Assembly: GCF_000406105.1 (NCBI RefSeq)
Contig: NZ_CM001974.1
Location: 171,050-235,049 of the forward strand
Source of the DNA: Dickeya chrysanthemi NCPPB 402
GTDB lineage: Bacteria; Pseudomonadota; Gammaproteobacteria; Enterobacterales; Enterobacteriaceae
Direction: 5' to 3'
Length of the DNA stretch: 64,000 nt
The translations under genes and the position numbers were made by a program. Shown here one piece after another: positions 17,478 through 28,139 of the stretch (its first letter is position 1; each line of letters opens with the position of its first letter). Below the pieces are notes generated by a model, which was not told the DNA's origin, searched no databases, and was given only the letters and a program-made list of their open reading frames with translations.

Positions 17478-20400
17478 ATGGGCACCACCACCATGGGCGT
17501 CAAGCTTGATGAGGCCACGCGCGAGCGTCTCAAAGCCGCGGCGCAGCGTATCGATCGTACGCCGCACTGGCTGATTAAACAGGCCATTTTCAGCTATCTC
17601 GAACGCCTTGAAAGTGGTGCGGACACGCCTGAAATTCCTCAACCAGCCGGGCAGGACCCGATTGAGGCGGCAGAGATTATGCCGCAATCGCCGCAAGAAG
17701 AAACCCACCAGCCGTTTCTGGACTTTGCTGAACAGGTGTTGCCGCAGTCGGTATTGCGTTCCGCTATCACCGCCGCATACCGACGGCCGGAAACAGAAAT
17801 GGTGCCGATGTTGCTGGAACAGGCGCGTATGCCGGAGGCGATGTCGCACGCCGCCAGCACGCTGGCGGCTCGTCTCGCGGCGACGCTGCGCAATCAGAAA
17901 AACAGCGGCGGTCGCGCGGGCATGGTGCAGAGCCTGTTACAAGAATTCTCGCTGTCATCGCAGGAGGGGGTGGCATTGATGTGTCTGGCGGAGGCGCTGC
18001 TGCGTATCCCGGATAAGCCGACGCGGGACGCATTGATTCGCGACAAAATCAGTACCGGCAACTGGCAGTCACACGTTGGGCGCAGTACATCGTTATTCGT
18101 CAACGCCGCGGCCTGGGGGCTGCTGGTCACCGGCAAGCTGGTTTCGACCCATAATGAATCCCATCTGTCCGGCGCGCTTAACCGTATCATCGGCAAAAGT
18201 GGCGAGCCGCTGGTACGCAAAGGCGTGGACATGGCGATGCGGCTGATGGGCGAACAGTTCGTCACCGGGGAAACCATCGCCGAGGCGCTGGCGAATGCCC
18301 GTAAGATGGAAGCGCGAGGTTTTCGCTATTCCTATGACATGCTGGGTGAAGCGGCACTGACCGCAGATGACGCCGAGGCCTATTTAGCTTCCTACCAGCA
18401 GGCGATTCACGCTATCGGTAAAGCGGCCGGCGGGCGCGGTATTTACGAAGGGCCGGGTATTTCCATCAAACTGTCGGCGTTGCATCCGCGTTACAGCCGG
18501 GCGCAATACGAACGGGTGATGGATGAGCTTTATCCGCGCCTGTTATCGCTAACGCGGCTGGCGAGGCAATACGATATCGGCATTAACATTGATGCCGAAG
18601 AGGCGGACCGGCTGGAGCTGTCGCTCGATTTGCTGGAGCGGTTGTGTTTCGACCCGCAGTTGGCGGGGTGGAACGGCATCGGTTTTGTGATTCAGGCTTA
18701 CCAGAAGCGTTGCCCGTTCGTGATAGACGCATTGATTGACCTGGCGCGCCGCAGCCAGCGGCGGCTGATGATTCGGCTGGTGAAAGGCGCTTACTGGGAC
18801 AGCGAAATCAAGCGCGCCCAGATGGATGGGCTGGAAGGTTACCCCGTCTATACCCGCAAGCTGTATACCGATATTTCCTATCTGGCCTGTGCCCGCCGCC
18901 TGCTGGCGGTGCCGAACCTGATCTACCCACAGTTCGCCACCCACAACGCCCATACGCTCAGCGCCATTTATCATCTGGCGGGCAACAATTACTACCCGGG
19001 GCAGTACGAGTTCCAGTGTCTGCACGGCATGGGCGAGCCGCTGTATGAGCAGGTGGTGGGTAAGGCGGCGGACGGCAAACTGAACCGCCCGTGTCGAATT
19101 TACGCCCCGGTCGGCACCCATGAAACGCTGCTGGCTTATCTGGTGCGCCGTTTGCTGGAAAATGGCGCCAACACCTCGTTTGTCAACCGGATTGCCGACC
19201 CGTCGGTAGCGCTGGAGACGCTGGTGGCCGACCCGGTCAGCGAAGCGGAAGTGCTGGCCGCGCGGGATGGGCAGGTCGGACAGCCGCATCCGCGTATTCG
19301 GTTGCCGCGAGCGCTATATGGCGGCACGCGGCGCAATGCCGGCGGGCTGGATTTATCCAACGAACACCGGCTGGCGTCGTTGTCCAGTGCGTTGCTGAGC
19401 GGCGCCGCCCGGTTGTGGCAAGCGCAACCGATACTGGCCGTTGAGGGCGCTGGCGGTGGCGAAGACCGGCCGGTGATTAACCCGGCTGAACCGCGTGATG
19501 TGGTGGGGTATGTGCGCGAAGCGCAAGCGCAGGACATCGCGCCGGCGCTGGAACAGGCTGCCAGCGCCGGCGATATCTGGTTTGCCACACCGGCTGCCGA
19601 ACGGGCGGCGATTCTGTCGCGTGCCGCCGACTTGCTGGAAAATCAGCAACAGCATTTGTTGGGGTTGCTGGTACGCGAAGCGGGCAAAACGCTGGCGAAC
19701 GCGGTGGCGGAAGTGCGTGAAACGGTGGATTTCCTGCGTTATTACGCCGCTCAGGTCAGCGAGACGTTCAACAATCATGACTATCGCCCGCTGGGGCCGG
19801 TGGTGTGCATCAGTCCGTGGAACTTTCCATTAGCGATTTTCACCGGCCAGATAGCGGCGGCGCTGGCGGCGGGTAACAGCGTGCTGGCCAAACCGGCGGA
19901 ACAGACCCCGCTGATTGCCGCGCAGGCGGTGCAGATACTGCATGAGGCCGGTGTGCCGACCGGGGCGTTGCAATTGTTGCCGGGCGCCGGCGAAACCGTC
20001 GGCGCAGCACTGGTGCGTGACGAGCGGGTACGCGGGGTGATGTTTACCGGCTCCACCGCTGTTGCCGCGCAGTTGCAGCGAGTGCTGGCCGGACGGCTCG
20101 ACCCGCAAGGGCGTACCACGCCGTTCATCGCCGAAACCGGCGGCATCAACGCGATGATTGTCGATTCCTCCGCGCTGACCGAGCAGGTGGTGGCGGATGT
20201 CGTGACCTCGGCGTTCGATAGCGCCGGTCAGCGTTGTTCGGCGTTGCGGCTGTTATGCGTGCAAGAAGAGGTGGCGGAAAAAACTCTGGCGATGCTGCGT
20301 GGGGCGATGGCGGAGTGCCGTATGGGGAACCCGGAGCGGCTTTCTACCGACGTTGGGCCGGTGATCGACGCTGAGGCGAAACAGCAGATTGCGCGCCATA

Positions 20401-21455
20401 TTCAAACTCTGAGAACGAAAGGACGGCCGGTGTTTCAGACCGCCTGGACGAACGGCCGGGACGAAGCGGAATGGACCCGCGGGCATTTCATTCCCCCGAC
20501 GTTGATTGAACTGGAGAGCGTGGAGGAGTTGCAACAGGAGGTGTTCGGTCCGGTGCTGCATGTGGTGCGCTACTCCCGTAGTCAACTGGATGCGTTGATC
20601 GGGCAAATCAACGCCGCCGGTTATGGGCTCACGCTGGGCCTGCATACCCGTATTGACGAGACGATTACCCGGGTGACCAGTCAGGCGAAGGTGGGCAACT
20701 TGTATGTAAACCGTAATATGGTCGGGGCGGTGGTCGGCGTGCAGCCGTTTGGCGGCGAAGGGTTGTCCGGTACCGGACCTAAAGCGGGCGGGCCACTCTA
20801 TCTTCACCGTTTGCTGTCGCACCGCCCGGATGATGCGGCGATACAGACGCTGGCACGTCAGGACAGCGAGCGCCCGGCAGATTTCACCGCACGCCAGACG
20901 CTGTTGGCGGGATTACAGGCGCTGGAAACCTGGGCGGGACAGGTTCAGCGTGACGCACTGGTTTCATGCTGCCAGCGTTACGGCGAACTGACGCAGAGCG
21001 GCACCGTTCGGGTGTTGCCCGGCCCCACCGGCGAGCGTGATACCTATACGCTGCTGCCGCGCGAGCAGGTGCTGTGCGTAGCAGATAACGACGATGATGC
21101 GCTGGTGCAACTGGCGGCGGTGCTGGCGGTGGGCAGCCGGGCGTTGTGGTTTGATACGCCGGAGCGGCAGGTACGGTATCGGCAACTGCCTGAACAGGTA
21201 CAGACACGGGTGGCATTTTGCCGCGATGGAGTGACGGACGGCAGCCGGTTTGACGCCGTGATTTTTCACGGCGATGCCGATCAGTTGCGTCACTTGTGCG
21301 AACAACTGGCGCAGCGCGACGGCGCGATTGTCGGCGTGCAAGGGTTATCCCGCGGAGAAACCGACATTGTGCTGGAACGGTTGCTGCTTGAGCGCTCGCT
21401 CAGTATCAACACCGCCGCAGCCGGCGGTAACGCCAGCCTGATGACGATTGGATAA
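17478..21455 (+). CDS. putA: Trifunctional PutA: repressor, proline dehydrogenase, P5C dehydrogenase
   Basis: A 1325-residue protein that oxidises proline to glutamate. The ribbon-helix-helix DNA-binding domain spans residues 1-47 (GVKLDEATRERLKAAAQRID, then PHWLIKQAIFSYLE). The FAD-dependent proline dehydrogenase barrel follows (about 250-560, with GPGISIKLSALHPRY and MIRLVKGAYWDSEI). The P5C dehydrogenase domain lies about 640-1100, with catalytic C920 in SAGQRCSALRL. A C-terminal aldehyde-dehydrogenase-like extension completes the type B/C architecture. It is an autogenous repressor through the GTTGCA sites in front of it. Confidence 0.97.
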   Translation: MGTTTMGVKLDEATRERLKAAAQRIDRTPHWLIKQAIFSYLERLESGADTPEIPQPAGQDPIEAAEIMPQSPQEETHQPFLDFAEQVLPQSVLRSAITAAYRRPETEMVPMLLEQARMPEAMSHAASTLAARLAATLRNQKNSGGRAGMVQSLLQEFSLSSQEGVALMCLAEALLRIPDKPTRDALIRDKISTGNWQSHVGRSTSLFVNAAAWGLLVTGKLVSTHNESHLSGALNRIIGKSGEPLVRKGVDMAMRLMGEQFVTGETIAEALANARKMEARGFRYSYDMLGEAALTADDAEAYLASYQQAIHAIGKAAGGRGIYEGPGISIKLSALHPRYSRAQYERVMDELYPRLLSLTRLARQYDIGINIDAEEADRLELSLDLLERLCFDPQLAGWNGIGFVIQAYQKRCPFVIDALIDLARRSQRRLMIRLVKGAYWDSEIKRAQMDGLEGYPVYTRKLYTDISYLACARRLLAVPNLIYPQFATHNAHTLSAIYHLAGNNYYPGQYEFQCLHGMGEPLYEQVVGKAADGKLNRPCRIYAPVGTHETLLAYLVRRLLENGANTSFVNRIADPSVALETLVADPVSEAEVLAARDGQVGQPHPRIRLPRALYGGTRRNAGGLDLSNEHRLASLSSALLSGAARLWQAQPILAVEGAGGGEDRPVINPAEPRDVVGYVREAQAQDIAPALEQAASAGDIWFATPAAERAAILSRAADLLENQQQHLLGLLVREAGKTLANAVAEVRETVDFLRYYAAQVSETFNNHDYRPLGPVVCISPWNFPLAIFTGQIAAALAAGNSVLAKPAEQTPLIAAQAVQILHEAGVPTGALQLLPGAGETVGAALVRDERVRGVMFTGSTAVAAQLQRVLAGRLDPQGRTTPFIAETGGINAMIVDSSALTEQVVADVVTSAFDSAGQRCSALRLLCVQEEVAEKTLAMLRGAMAECRMGNPERLSTDVGPVIDAEAKQQIARHIQTLRTKGRPVFQTAWTNGRDEAEWTRGHFIPPTLIELESVEELQQEVFGPVLHVVRYSRSQLDALIGQINAAGYGLTLGLHTRIDETITRVTSQAKVGNLYVNRNMVGAVVGVQPFGGEGLSGTGPKAGGPLYLHRLLSHRPDDAAIQTLARQDSERPADFTARQTLLAGLQALETWAGQVQRDALVSCCQRYGELTQSGTVRVLPGPTGERDTYTLLPREQVLCVADNDDDALVQLAAVLAVGSRALWFDTPERQVRYRQLPEQVQTRVAFCRDGVTDGSRFDAVIFHGDADQLRHLCEQLAQRDGAIVGVQGLSRGETDIVLERLLLERSLSINTAAAGGNASLMTIG

Positions 21456-21486
21456 TGGCAGGCGGCATTCGCCGCCTCTACTTCGG

Positions 21487-21768
21487 TTAGTTACGGTACA
21501 ACACCTTGATGATGTGGTAGCCGAACTGGGTTTTTACCGGGCCGAAGGGTTTGAGCAGCTCGGAGGAAAACACCGCCTTGTCGAAATCCGGCACCATGTC
21601 GCCTTTACGGAATTCTCCCAAATCACCGCCATTACGCTTTGACGGGCAGGTCGAGTGTTTTTTTGCTAACTGCTGGAAATCTGCTCCCTTCTCCAGTTGA
21701 GCCAGAATGTCGGTGGCCTGTTGTTCGGTATCCACCAGAATGTGCAATGCTGCCGCGGTATTTGCCAT
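21487..21768 (-). CDS. ppiC: Peptidyl-prolyl cis-trans isomerase C (parvulin)
   Basis: A 93-residue single-domain cytoplasmic parvulin that catalyses proline cis-trans isomerisation. The sequence shows the parvulin pattern [20 protein letters not shown], then [27 protein letters not shown] and FGYHIIKVL. The start [12 protein letters not shown] follows an AGGAGCG ribosome binding site; the frame extends six codons upstream without support. It is convergent with putA (31 bp apart, with a GGCGGC/GCCGCC hairpin between) and divergent from rep, as in E. coli. Confidence 0.95.
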   Translation of the reverse strand: MANTAAALHILVDTEQQATDILAQLEKGADFQQLAKKHSTCPSKRNGGDLGEFRKGDMVPDFDKAVFSSELLKPFGPVKTQFGYHIIKVLYRN

Positions 21769-21952
21769 AGTACGCTCCTTGAGCAAAGGGAAAGCCGATG
21801 TTGCAAGGCACAGCCTAGCACCCCCTTATCAGGAAAGGAAATGCGGGGCGCGTTCAGAAACGGATTAGCGGAGCCTCGCGCCGGCCCGGACTTTTGCTAC
21901 ACTCCTCTTCTGTTACAATCCCCTTCTGTTTGAACGTCGAGCACGAAATACC

Positions 21953-23977
21953 ATGCGCATGAATCCCAGCCAACAACACGCCGTTGAATTTGTAACCGGT
22001 CCCTGTCTGGTGCTGGCCGGGGCGGGATCCGGCAAAACCCGCGTGATTACCCAGAAAATTGCCCACCTGATCCGAGGCTGTGGCTATCAGGCGCGTCATA
22101 TCGCCGCGGTGACCTTTACCAACAAGGCCGCCCGGGAAATGAAAGAACGTGTGGCGCAGACGCTGGGTCGTCAGGAAACGCGTGGTCTGCTGATTGCGAC
22201 CTTCCATACACTGGGGCTGGAGATCATCAAGCGCGAATACGCGGCGCTGGGCATGAAATCCAACTTTTCGTTGTTTGACGATCAGGATCAACTGGCGCTG
22301 CTCAAAGAGCTGACGGAGCTGTGGCTGCAAAATGACAAAGATTTGCTGCAACAGCTGGTGTCCGCCCTGTCTAACTGGAAAAACGACCTGATTGACCCGG
22401 CGCAGGCGGCGGCACAGGCGCGTTCGGAGCGGGACCGGTTGTTCGCGCATTGCTACCGGTTGTATGACGATCATCTGCGTGCCTGCAACGTGCTGGACTT
22501 TGATGACCTGATTCTGCTGCCGACGTTGCTGCTCAAACGTAATGAAGAGGTGCGCGAGCGCTGGCAAAACCGTCTGCGTTATCTGCTGGTGGATGAATAT
22601 CAGGACACCAACACCAGCCAGTACGAACTGGTGAAGTTGCTGGTGGGCAACCGGGCGCGTTTTACCGTGGTGGGCGACGACGACCAGTCGATTTACTCCT
22701 GGCGAGGGGCTCGCCCGCAGAACTTGTCGCTGTTGCAGCAGGATTTTCCGCAGTTGCAGGTTGTCAAGCTGGAACAGAATTACCGCTCGTCCGGGCGCAT
22801 TCTCAAGGCCGCTAACATCCTGATCGCCAACAATCCGCATGTGTTCGAAAAACGGCTTTACTCAGAGCTGGGGTACGGCGAAGAGCTGAAAATCATCACC
22901 GCCAATAACGAAGATCATGAGGCCGAGCGGGTGGTGGGCGAGCTGATTGCCCACCACTTTATCCAGAAAACCCAATATGGCGATTACGCTATTCTCTATC
23001 GCGGTAATCATCAGTCCCGGCTGTTCGAAAAGGTGCTGATGCAGAACCGTATCCCCTATCGCATTTCCGGCGGTACGTCGTTTTTCTCTCGCCCGGAAAT
23101 CAAGGATTTGCTGGCTTACTTGCGTGTGCTGACCAACCCGGAAGACGACAGCGCGTTTTTGCGCATCGTGAATACGCCTAAACGTGAAATCGGCCCGGCG
23201 ACGCTGCAAAAACTGGGCGAGTGGGCCAGGCAGCGTAACCGCAGCCTGTTTAATGCCAGCTTCGATATGGGGCTGAGCCAGACTCTGAGCGGGCGCGGGC
23301 TGGAGTCATTGCAGCGTTTCACCCAGTGGATGGGTGACATTGCCCGCCTGGCGGAGCAGGAGCCGGTGAAGGCGGTGCGCGATCTGATCCACGGGCTGGA
23401 TTACGAAAGCTGGTTGTACGAAACCTCGCCCAGCCCGAAGGCCGCGGAAATGCGCATGAAAAACGTCAATACGCTGTTTACCTGGATGACGGAAATGCTG
23501 GAGGGCAGCGATCTGGACGAGCCGATGACGCTGACTCAGGTGGTCACCCGGTTTACCCTGCGCGATATGATGGAGCGTAACGAAGCCGAGGAGGAGTTGG
23601 ATCAGGTGCAACTGATGACGCTGCACGCCTCCAAAGGGCTGGAGTTTCCTTACGTGTATCTGGTCGGCATGGAAGAAGGATTGTTGCCGCACCAGACCAG
23701 CATCGACGAGGACAATGTCGACGAGGAGCGCCGTCTGGCCTACGTCGGTATCACCCGGGCTCAGAAAGAGTTAACGTTCACCCTGTGCCGCGAGCGGCGG
23801 CAATACGGCGAGTTGATCCGCCCGGAGCCCAGTCGTTTTTTGCTGGAACTGCCGCAGGATGATGTGATGTGGGAAACCGAACGCAAAGTCGTCAGCCCGC
23901 AGGAGCGGATGCAGAAAGGGCAGAACCATCTGGCGAACCTACGCGCTCAATTGGCGAAGGCCAGAGACAAAGGCTAA
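21953..23977 (+). CDS. rep: ATP-dependent DNA helicase Rep
   Basis: A 674-residue superfamily 1A 3'-to-5' DNA helicase that works with the replisome to clear protein barriers and restart forks. Walker A AGAGSGKT is at residues 22-29; further motifs are [13 protein letters not shown] (Ia), VDEYQDTN (II), [11 protein letters not shown] (III), [11 protein letters not shown] (IV), [15 protein letters not shown] (V) and VGITRAQ (VI). The start [13 protein letters not shown] matches E. coli Rep. Convergent with pehX; in E. coli the next gene would be gppA, so the two peh genes are an insertion at this point. Confidence 0.97.
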   Translation: MRMNPSQQHAVEFVTGPCLVLAGAGSGKTRVITQKIAHLIRGCGYQARHIAAVTFTNKAAREMKERVAQTLGRQETRGLLIATFHTLGLEIIKREYAALGMKSNFSLFDDQDQLALLKELTELWLQNDKDLLQQLVSALSNWKNDLIDPAQAAAQARSERDRLFAHCYRLYDDHLRACNVLDFDDLILLPTLLLKRNEEVRERWQNRLRYLLVDEYQDTNTSQYELVKLLVGNRARFTVVGDDDQSIYSWRGARPQNLSLLQQDFPQLQVVKLEQNYRSSGRILKAANILIANNPHVFEKRLYSELGYGEELKIITANNEDHEAERVVGELIAHHFIQKTQYGDYAILYRGNHQSRLFEKVLMQNRIPYRISGGTSFFSRPEIKDLLAYLRVLTNPEDDSAFLRIVNTPKREIGPATLQKLGEWARQRNRSLFNASFDMGLSQTLSGRGLESLQRFTQWMGDIARLAEQEPVKAVRDLIHGLDYESWLYETSPSPKAAEMRMKNVNTLFTWMTEMLEGSDLDEPMTLTQVVTRFTLRDMMERNEAEEELDQVQLMTLHASKGLEFPYVYLVGMEEGLLPHQTSIDEDNVDEERRLAYVGITRAQKELTFTLCRERRQYGELIRPEPSRFLLELPQDDVMWETERKVVSPQERMQKGQNHLANLRAQLAKARDKG

Positions 23978-23991
23978 CACGGGAAGCGGAT

Positions 23992-24015
23992 ACGCCGGGC
24001 GCCATGGCCCGGCGT
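23992..24015. terminator. Hairpin between convergent rep and pehX
   Basis: Perfect 9-bp stem ACGCCGGGC/GCCCGGCGT with a 6-nt loop, 14 bp from each stop codon. There is no T-run on either strand, so termination is likely but not certain. Confidence 0.5.
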
Positions 24016-24029
24016 GTTGAGGCTTACCG

Positions 24030-25838
24030 TCAGGGGGTGACGGTTTTACCGTCTACGGTCACGTTTTTCACGGTACCGAATTTCCACGGTGAAGAGCCGC
24101 TGCGCAGATTGCTGAACGTCAGGTTGTTGAACTGGCTGTCGCTCAGGTCGCTGATTGACGTCGGGCTTACGCCGCTGAGTTTCATGTTGCTGAAGATAAA
24201 CTGGCTATGCCAGATATCTTTGCTGCTGTCGCCGGTGATCTCAATCGCCGGGTTTGAGCCGGTACTGTCCTGCACGGTGACGTTTTTGACGGTGAAGTCA
24301 TAGAATCGTGCGGGCACTTTGGCCGGGGTATAGTCGATGGTGCCGTTGTTGTCGGCGTAACTTAACGTCACGATGACGGCCTGTTTGGCCAGGTTTTTCA
24401 TCGCGCTGTTGCGGAACACGATGCCATGTGCGCCGCCGCCGATGGCCGGGGCGCTCTTGGCGCGCAGACCCACATCGTTCTGGGTTATCACGTTGTTTTC
24501 CGCCAGAACATCGACAATCCCTGCGCCGGTGTGGCTGCCTAACACCACAGCGCCGTGGCCGTGACGGAAAAAGTTGTTGAACAACCAGGCGTTTTGCGAA
24601 GGCTCTTGCTTCTGTGCGTCCTGGCCCATCCCTGCTGCGAAGTTGATGCTATCGTCCCCGGTATCGAACACGCTGTTGAATACCATGATGTTTTGGCTGT
24701 TGCCAAATTCGACGCCATCGCCATTGTTGGCATTGAACGTCTGGTGGATAACGCTGTTTTCCACCACATTCTCGCTTTCCAGGAACATGATGCCGTGGTT
24801 AGCTGGGTTGCGGATGGTGACATCGGCGATATAAGCGTTTTGGACGCCGCGTAGGGTGACCAAACTGGAGCGGCGCTGGCTGTAGGCGGTTTTGGTATCC
24901 ATGCCGGTAGCCACGGCCGCCGCAACCTGGTTTTTCGCCAGAATGCCATCTTTGCTCACTTTGCTGTTATCACTCTTCACGTACTGCGGCAGGGTATTGC
25001 CCAGTTCATCTTTGGCATCCGCACTGCGTTTCCAGCCGTTGCCGTCGATAATGCCTTTACCGACGATACGGATGTTTTTAAAGGTGCCCACAGCCGAGCT
25101 GTTTTTATCGATAGCGTTCAGCAGTGAAGCAGGGCGTACCTGCGAGACGTAGCTATAAATTTTATACGCATCGGGATAGTCGGCCGCATTATCCGACCCC
25201 AGCAGCGTTGCACCTTGCAACAGATTCAGCGTCATATCGCTTTTCAGCCACAGAGCGCCGGTTTTGAACACCCCGGCCGGAACGTCGATACGGCAACCGG
25301 TTGGGCAGGCGTCAATCGCTTTCTGAATCGCGCTGGTATTGAGCGTAGTGCCGTCGCCTTTGGCGCCGTACTGGGTGATGTTGATGACTTTGGGTACAGC
25401 GGTGGTGGTGGTGGTAACTGTGTTACTGTCGTTCGAAGTTGTGCCATCGGCATAGACTGTACGAACGGTAAACTGATAATCGGTGCCGGCTTTCAGACCA
25501 TCGACTTTAGCGTTTTGCAGGACAATTCGGTGGTGAAAATTCGCGGCGTCACTTTTGTAGAACGCACTGATGTACGGTTTGGCCGGCGAGTTTTTGTCAT
25601 TATTTTGGCTGGCGAGTCCAATCAACTGGCCATTTTGGTAAATCTGATAGTCGGTAATGTTGGACGTGTCTTCCGGCGTGTCCCACACCAGCATGACGCT
25701 ATGGTCGTCGTAAGACAGTGTGGGAATCTGGAGTTTTTGCGGTGCCTGAGCCGTTGCCGCCAGTGCTGGTGTACTCATCAGGCATGTGGCTACTATCGAG
25801 GCAAGGGCCGAACGACGTGAAAATGTGATGACTTTCAT
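24030..25838 (-). CDS. pehX: Exo-poly-alpha-D-galacturonosidase (GH28)
   Basis: A 602-residue secreted pectinase that releases digalacturonate from the non-reducing end of polygalacturonate. The signal peptide ends near TPALAA (about residue 27). A fibronectin type III-like domain spans about 40-150 (DDHSVMLVWDTPEDTSNITD). The GH28 beta-helix follows (ITQYGAKGDGTTLNTSAIQK), with the catalytic region NNGDGVEF, TGDDS (about 393-396), GHGAVVLGSHTGAG and a final RAK where most GH28 enzymes have RIK. Length equals PehX of Erwinia chrysanthemi. In Dickeya these genes are induced by pectin breakdown products through KdgR; the promoter holds a nested inverted repeat. Confidence 0.92.
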   Translation of the reverse strand: MKVITFSRRSALASIVATCLMSTPALAATAQAPQKLQIPTLSYDDHSVMLVWDTPEDTSNITDYQIYQNGQLIGLASQNNDKNSPAKPYISAFYKSDAANFHHRIVLQNAKVDGLKAGTDYQFTVRTVYADGTTSNDSNTVTTTTTAVPKVINITQYGAKGDGTTLNTSAIQKAIDACPTGCRIDVPAGVFKTGALWLKSDMTLNLLQGATLLGSDNAADYPDAYKIYSYVSQVRPASLLNAIDKNSSAVGTFKNIRIVGKGIIDGNGWKRSADAKDELGNTLPQYVKSDNSKVSKDGILAKNQVAAAVATGMDTKTAYSQRRSSLVTLRGVQNAYIADVTIRNPANHGIMFLESENVVENSVIHQTFNANNGDGVEFGNSQNIMVFNSVFDTGDDSINFAAGMGQDAQKQEPSQNAWLFNNFFRHGHGAVVLGSHTGAGIVDVLAENNVITQNDVGLRAKSAPAIGGGAHGIVFRNSAMKNLAKQAVIVTLSYADNNGTIDYTPAKVPARFYDFTVKNVTVQDSTGSNPAIEITGDSSKDIWHSQFIFSNMKLSGVSPTSISDLSDSQFNNLTFSNLRSGSSPWKFGTVKNVTVDGKTVTP

Positions 25839-25887
25839 CCTTGTTCCTTAGTTCTCTTTTAAATTGATGGCGGTGTTTTATCCGTGT

Positions 25888-25929
25888 GGGATGTTTTTTT
25901 CAAAATACTATTTTATAAAAATACATCCC
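25888..25929. promoter_or_regulatory. Nested inverted repeat upstream of pehX
   Basis: An outer GGGATGT...ACATCCC repeat (25888-25894 / 25923-25929) encloses an AAAATACTATTTT palindrome at 25902-25914, about 50-90 bp before the pehX start. This is a plausible operator or promoter core. It resembles a KdgR box (GAAA-N6-TTTCA) only weakly. The rest of the 25839-26173 spacer contains the 21-bp palindrome described separately and no gene. Confidence 0.4.
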
Positions 25930-25983
25930 GTATTTCTTTTTTCCCCGGAAGGGATCACAAATCAATCGAGGGGATAAAAGAAA

Positions 25984-26020
25984 GGGGTAACCAATTGTTA
26001 CCCCTAACCGATTGTTACCC
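25984..26020. repeat. GGGGTAAC palindrome with a 17-bp tandem repeat, copy 1
   Basis: A 21-bp near-palindrome (GGGGTAAC..GTTACCCC, 25984-26004) followed by a second 17-bp unit (TAACCGATTGTTACCCC, 26005-26021 region) differing by one base from the last 17 bp of the first. The same 21 bp occur at 28140-28160. Both copies start exactly 146 bp upstream of a peh start codon. On the minus strand the hairpin is followed by TTTCTTTT and could terminate the paralog's transcript. Confidence 0.8.
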
Positions 26021-26173
26021 CTTCTTGCGGTTAAGATGGCCGTTGGCGTCGACAGGCCGATCCGACGAGCTTGTGCTGGTGATGCCACCACCAGCACAAG
26101 CCCGCGACGGCGTTTAAAGAAAAACGCCGGGTCTGCCCCTACAGTTGTCAGTCATCAGGTCGTACTGTTGCCA

Positions 26174-27994
26174 TCAATGAGCAGGGGGTACGGCTTGTCC
26201 ATTTACCGTGACATTTTTCACTGCGCTGAATTTCCACGGTGATGAGCCTGCTCTCAGGTTGCTGAAGGTAACATTATTAAACTGACTATCCGTCAAATGG
26301 CTGATTGAGGTCGGCATGATGTTGGTGAGCTTCATGTTGAAGAAATTCAACTGGCTGTTCCAGACTTCGTGAGTACTGTTGCCCTCGATTTGAATTGACG
26401 GGCTGCTGTCGATGATATTCTGTACCGTGACATTTTTGACGGTAAAGTGATGGAAGCTGGCCGGTACGCTGGCTGGGGTATATCTAGTAGAACTATTGGC
26501 ATCCACGTAATTCAATGTGACTAAAACCGCCTGCGTCGCCAGATTTGCCATCGCGTTATTACGGAAGATAATGTCGTGCGCGCCGCCGCCGATGTCTGGC
26601 GAACTTTTGGCACGCAAGCCAATATCGGTTTGATTCATCACGTTATTCTCCGCCAGTACATTGATAATGCCTGCACTGGTATGGCTGCCCATGACTACGG
26701 CACCGTGGCCGTGGCGGAAGTAGTTATTAAACAGCCAGGCATTTTGGGCAGGGTTTTGTTTTTGGGCCTCTTGCCCGAGGCCCGCCGCAAAATTGATACA
26801 GTCATCACCGGTATCGAACACACTGTTTAACACCATGATATCCTGACTGTTTGTGAACTCGACGCCATCGCTGTTATTGGCATTGAAGGTCTGGTGAGTG
26901 ACGCCATTTTCAATCAAGTTCCGGCCACCAATGAACACGATGCTGTGATTGGACGGATTGCGGATCGTGATATCGGCAAGGTAGGCGTTCTGGACGCCGT
27001 GCAGGGTGATCAGGTTGGAACGATACTGGCTGTAAGCGGTTTTGAGGGCTATGCCTTTCGCCAGCGCCGCCGCTACCTGATTTTTTGCCAGAATGCCGTC
27101 CTGGCTGACATTGCTATTGTTGCTCTTTACATATTGCGGCAGGCTGTTACCCAATTCATCTTGGCTATCGATGCCGTGTTTCCAGCCGCTGCCGTCAATG
27201 ATACCGTTGCCGACGATACGGACATTTTGAAACACTCCAGCTTTAGAACCGGGTTTACTGTCAGCATTTAGCAGCGAGACTGGTAGCATCTTTGCTGAAT
27301 TATTGCTCATGGTGTAAACGTCTGGGTAATCTGCGGCTTGGTCGGAACCAAACAGGGTCGCACCTTTTGACAGATACAGCGTCATGTTGCTTTTCACCCA
27401 CAGGGCACCGGTTTTGTATATCCCAGGTGGTACATTAACCCAACAGCCTGGCGGACAGGCATCAATCGCTCGTTGGATCGCACTGGTATTCAACGTGGTG
27501 CCATCGCCTTTGGCACCGTAATGGGTAATGTCGATAACCAGTGGTCTAGCGGTGGTGGTGACCGTGACCCCATTGCTGTCAGTAGAGACACTGCCGTCGG
27601 TATGGACTGCCCGTACCGTAAACTGGTAGCTGGTACTGGGTTGTAGTCCTTCGATTTTCGAGCTTTGCATCACCACTCTGTGGTGAAAATGGCCGACATC
27701 GTTTTTATAAAATGCATTGATATATGGTTTGGCCGGCGAGTGCTGGTCGTTATTCTGGCTAGCGGGCCCGATAGGTAGGCCATTTCGGAGGATTTGGTAA
27801 TCGGCGATAGCGGATGTATCTTCTGGCGTATGCCAGACTAACACCACGCTGTGGTCATCGAGAGACGGCGCAAGCGCCTGTAAGACTGGCGTTATTGGCT
27901 CACTTGTCGGCATAGCCTGAACCTGATTGCTGAACAGATATACCGACGTTATCAACACCAGAGTATGGTGCTGTGAAAATCTGATGGCTTTCAT
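26174..27994 (-). CDS. Second exo-polygalacturonosidase, PehX paralog (GH28)
   Basis: A 606-residue paralog of the neighbouring pehX, similar over its whole length, probably the gene called pehV or pehW in Dickeya dadantii, where three such genes are clustered. Signal peptide about residues 1-27 (ending QVQAM), fibronectin III-like domain (DDHSVVLVWHTPEDTSAIAD), then the GH28 helix with NNSDGVEF (pehX has NNGDGVEF), TGDDC, GHGAVVMGSHTSAG and RAK. The aspartates of the active site are kept. Same orientation as pehX, 335 bp upstream of it, with a palindrome at the same distance from its start codon. Separate promoters are likely. Confidence 0.9.
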   Translation of the reverse strand: MKAIRFSQHHTLVLITSVYLFSNQVQAMPTSEPITPVLQALAPSLDDHSVVLVWHTPEDTSAIADYQILRNGLPIGPASQNNDQHSPAKPYINAFYKNDVGHFHHRVVMQSSKIEGLQPSTSYQFTVRAVHTDGSVSTDSNGVTVTTTARPLVIDITHYGAKGDGTTLNTSAIQRAIDACPPGCWVNVPPGIYKTGALWVKSNMTLYLSKGATLFGSDQAADYPDVYTMSNNSAKMLPVSLLNADSKPGSKAGVFQNVRIVGNGIIDGSGWKHGIDSQDELGNSLPQYVKSNNSNVSQDGILAKNQVAAALAKGIALKTAYSQYRSNLITLHGVQNAYLADITIRNPSNHSIVFIGGRNLIENGVTHQTFNANNSDGVEFTNSQDIMVLNSVFDTGDDCINFAAGLGQEAQKQNPAQNAWLFNNYFRHGHGAVVMGSHTSAGIINVLAENNVMNQTDIGLRAKSSPDIGGGAHDIIFRNNAMANLATQAVLVTLNYVDANSSTRYTPASVPASFHHFTVKNVTVQNIIDSSPSIQIEGNSTHEVWNSQLNFFNMKLTNIMPTSISHLTDSQFNNVTFSNLRAGSSPWKFSAVKNVTVNGQAVPPAH

Positions 27995-28139
27995 CTGTTT
28001 TCCCTTTTTCCCGAAATCAAGTAGCTGATCAGTATTTCATACAGAGAGATGCATATTTTTAAGACGTCGTGTTCGACAAAATAGGCATCGCATTCCTATT
28101 TCAGAAATCGAGTAAATAATAGTCAATGAGATGAAGAGA

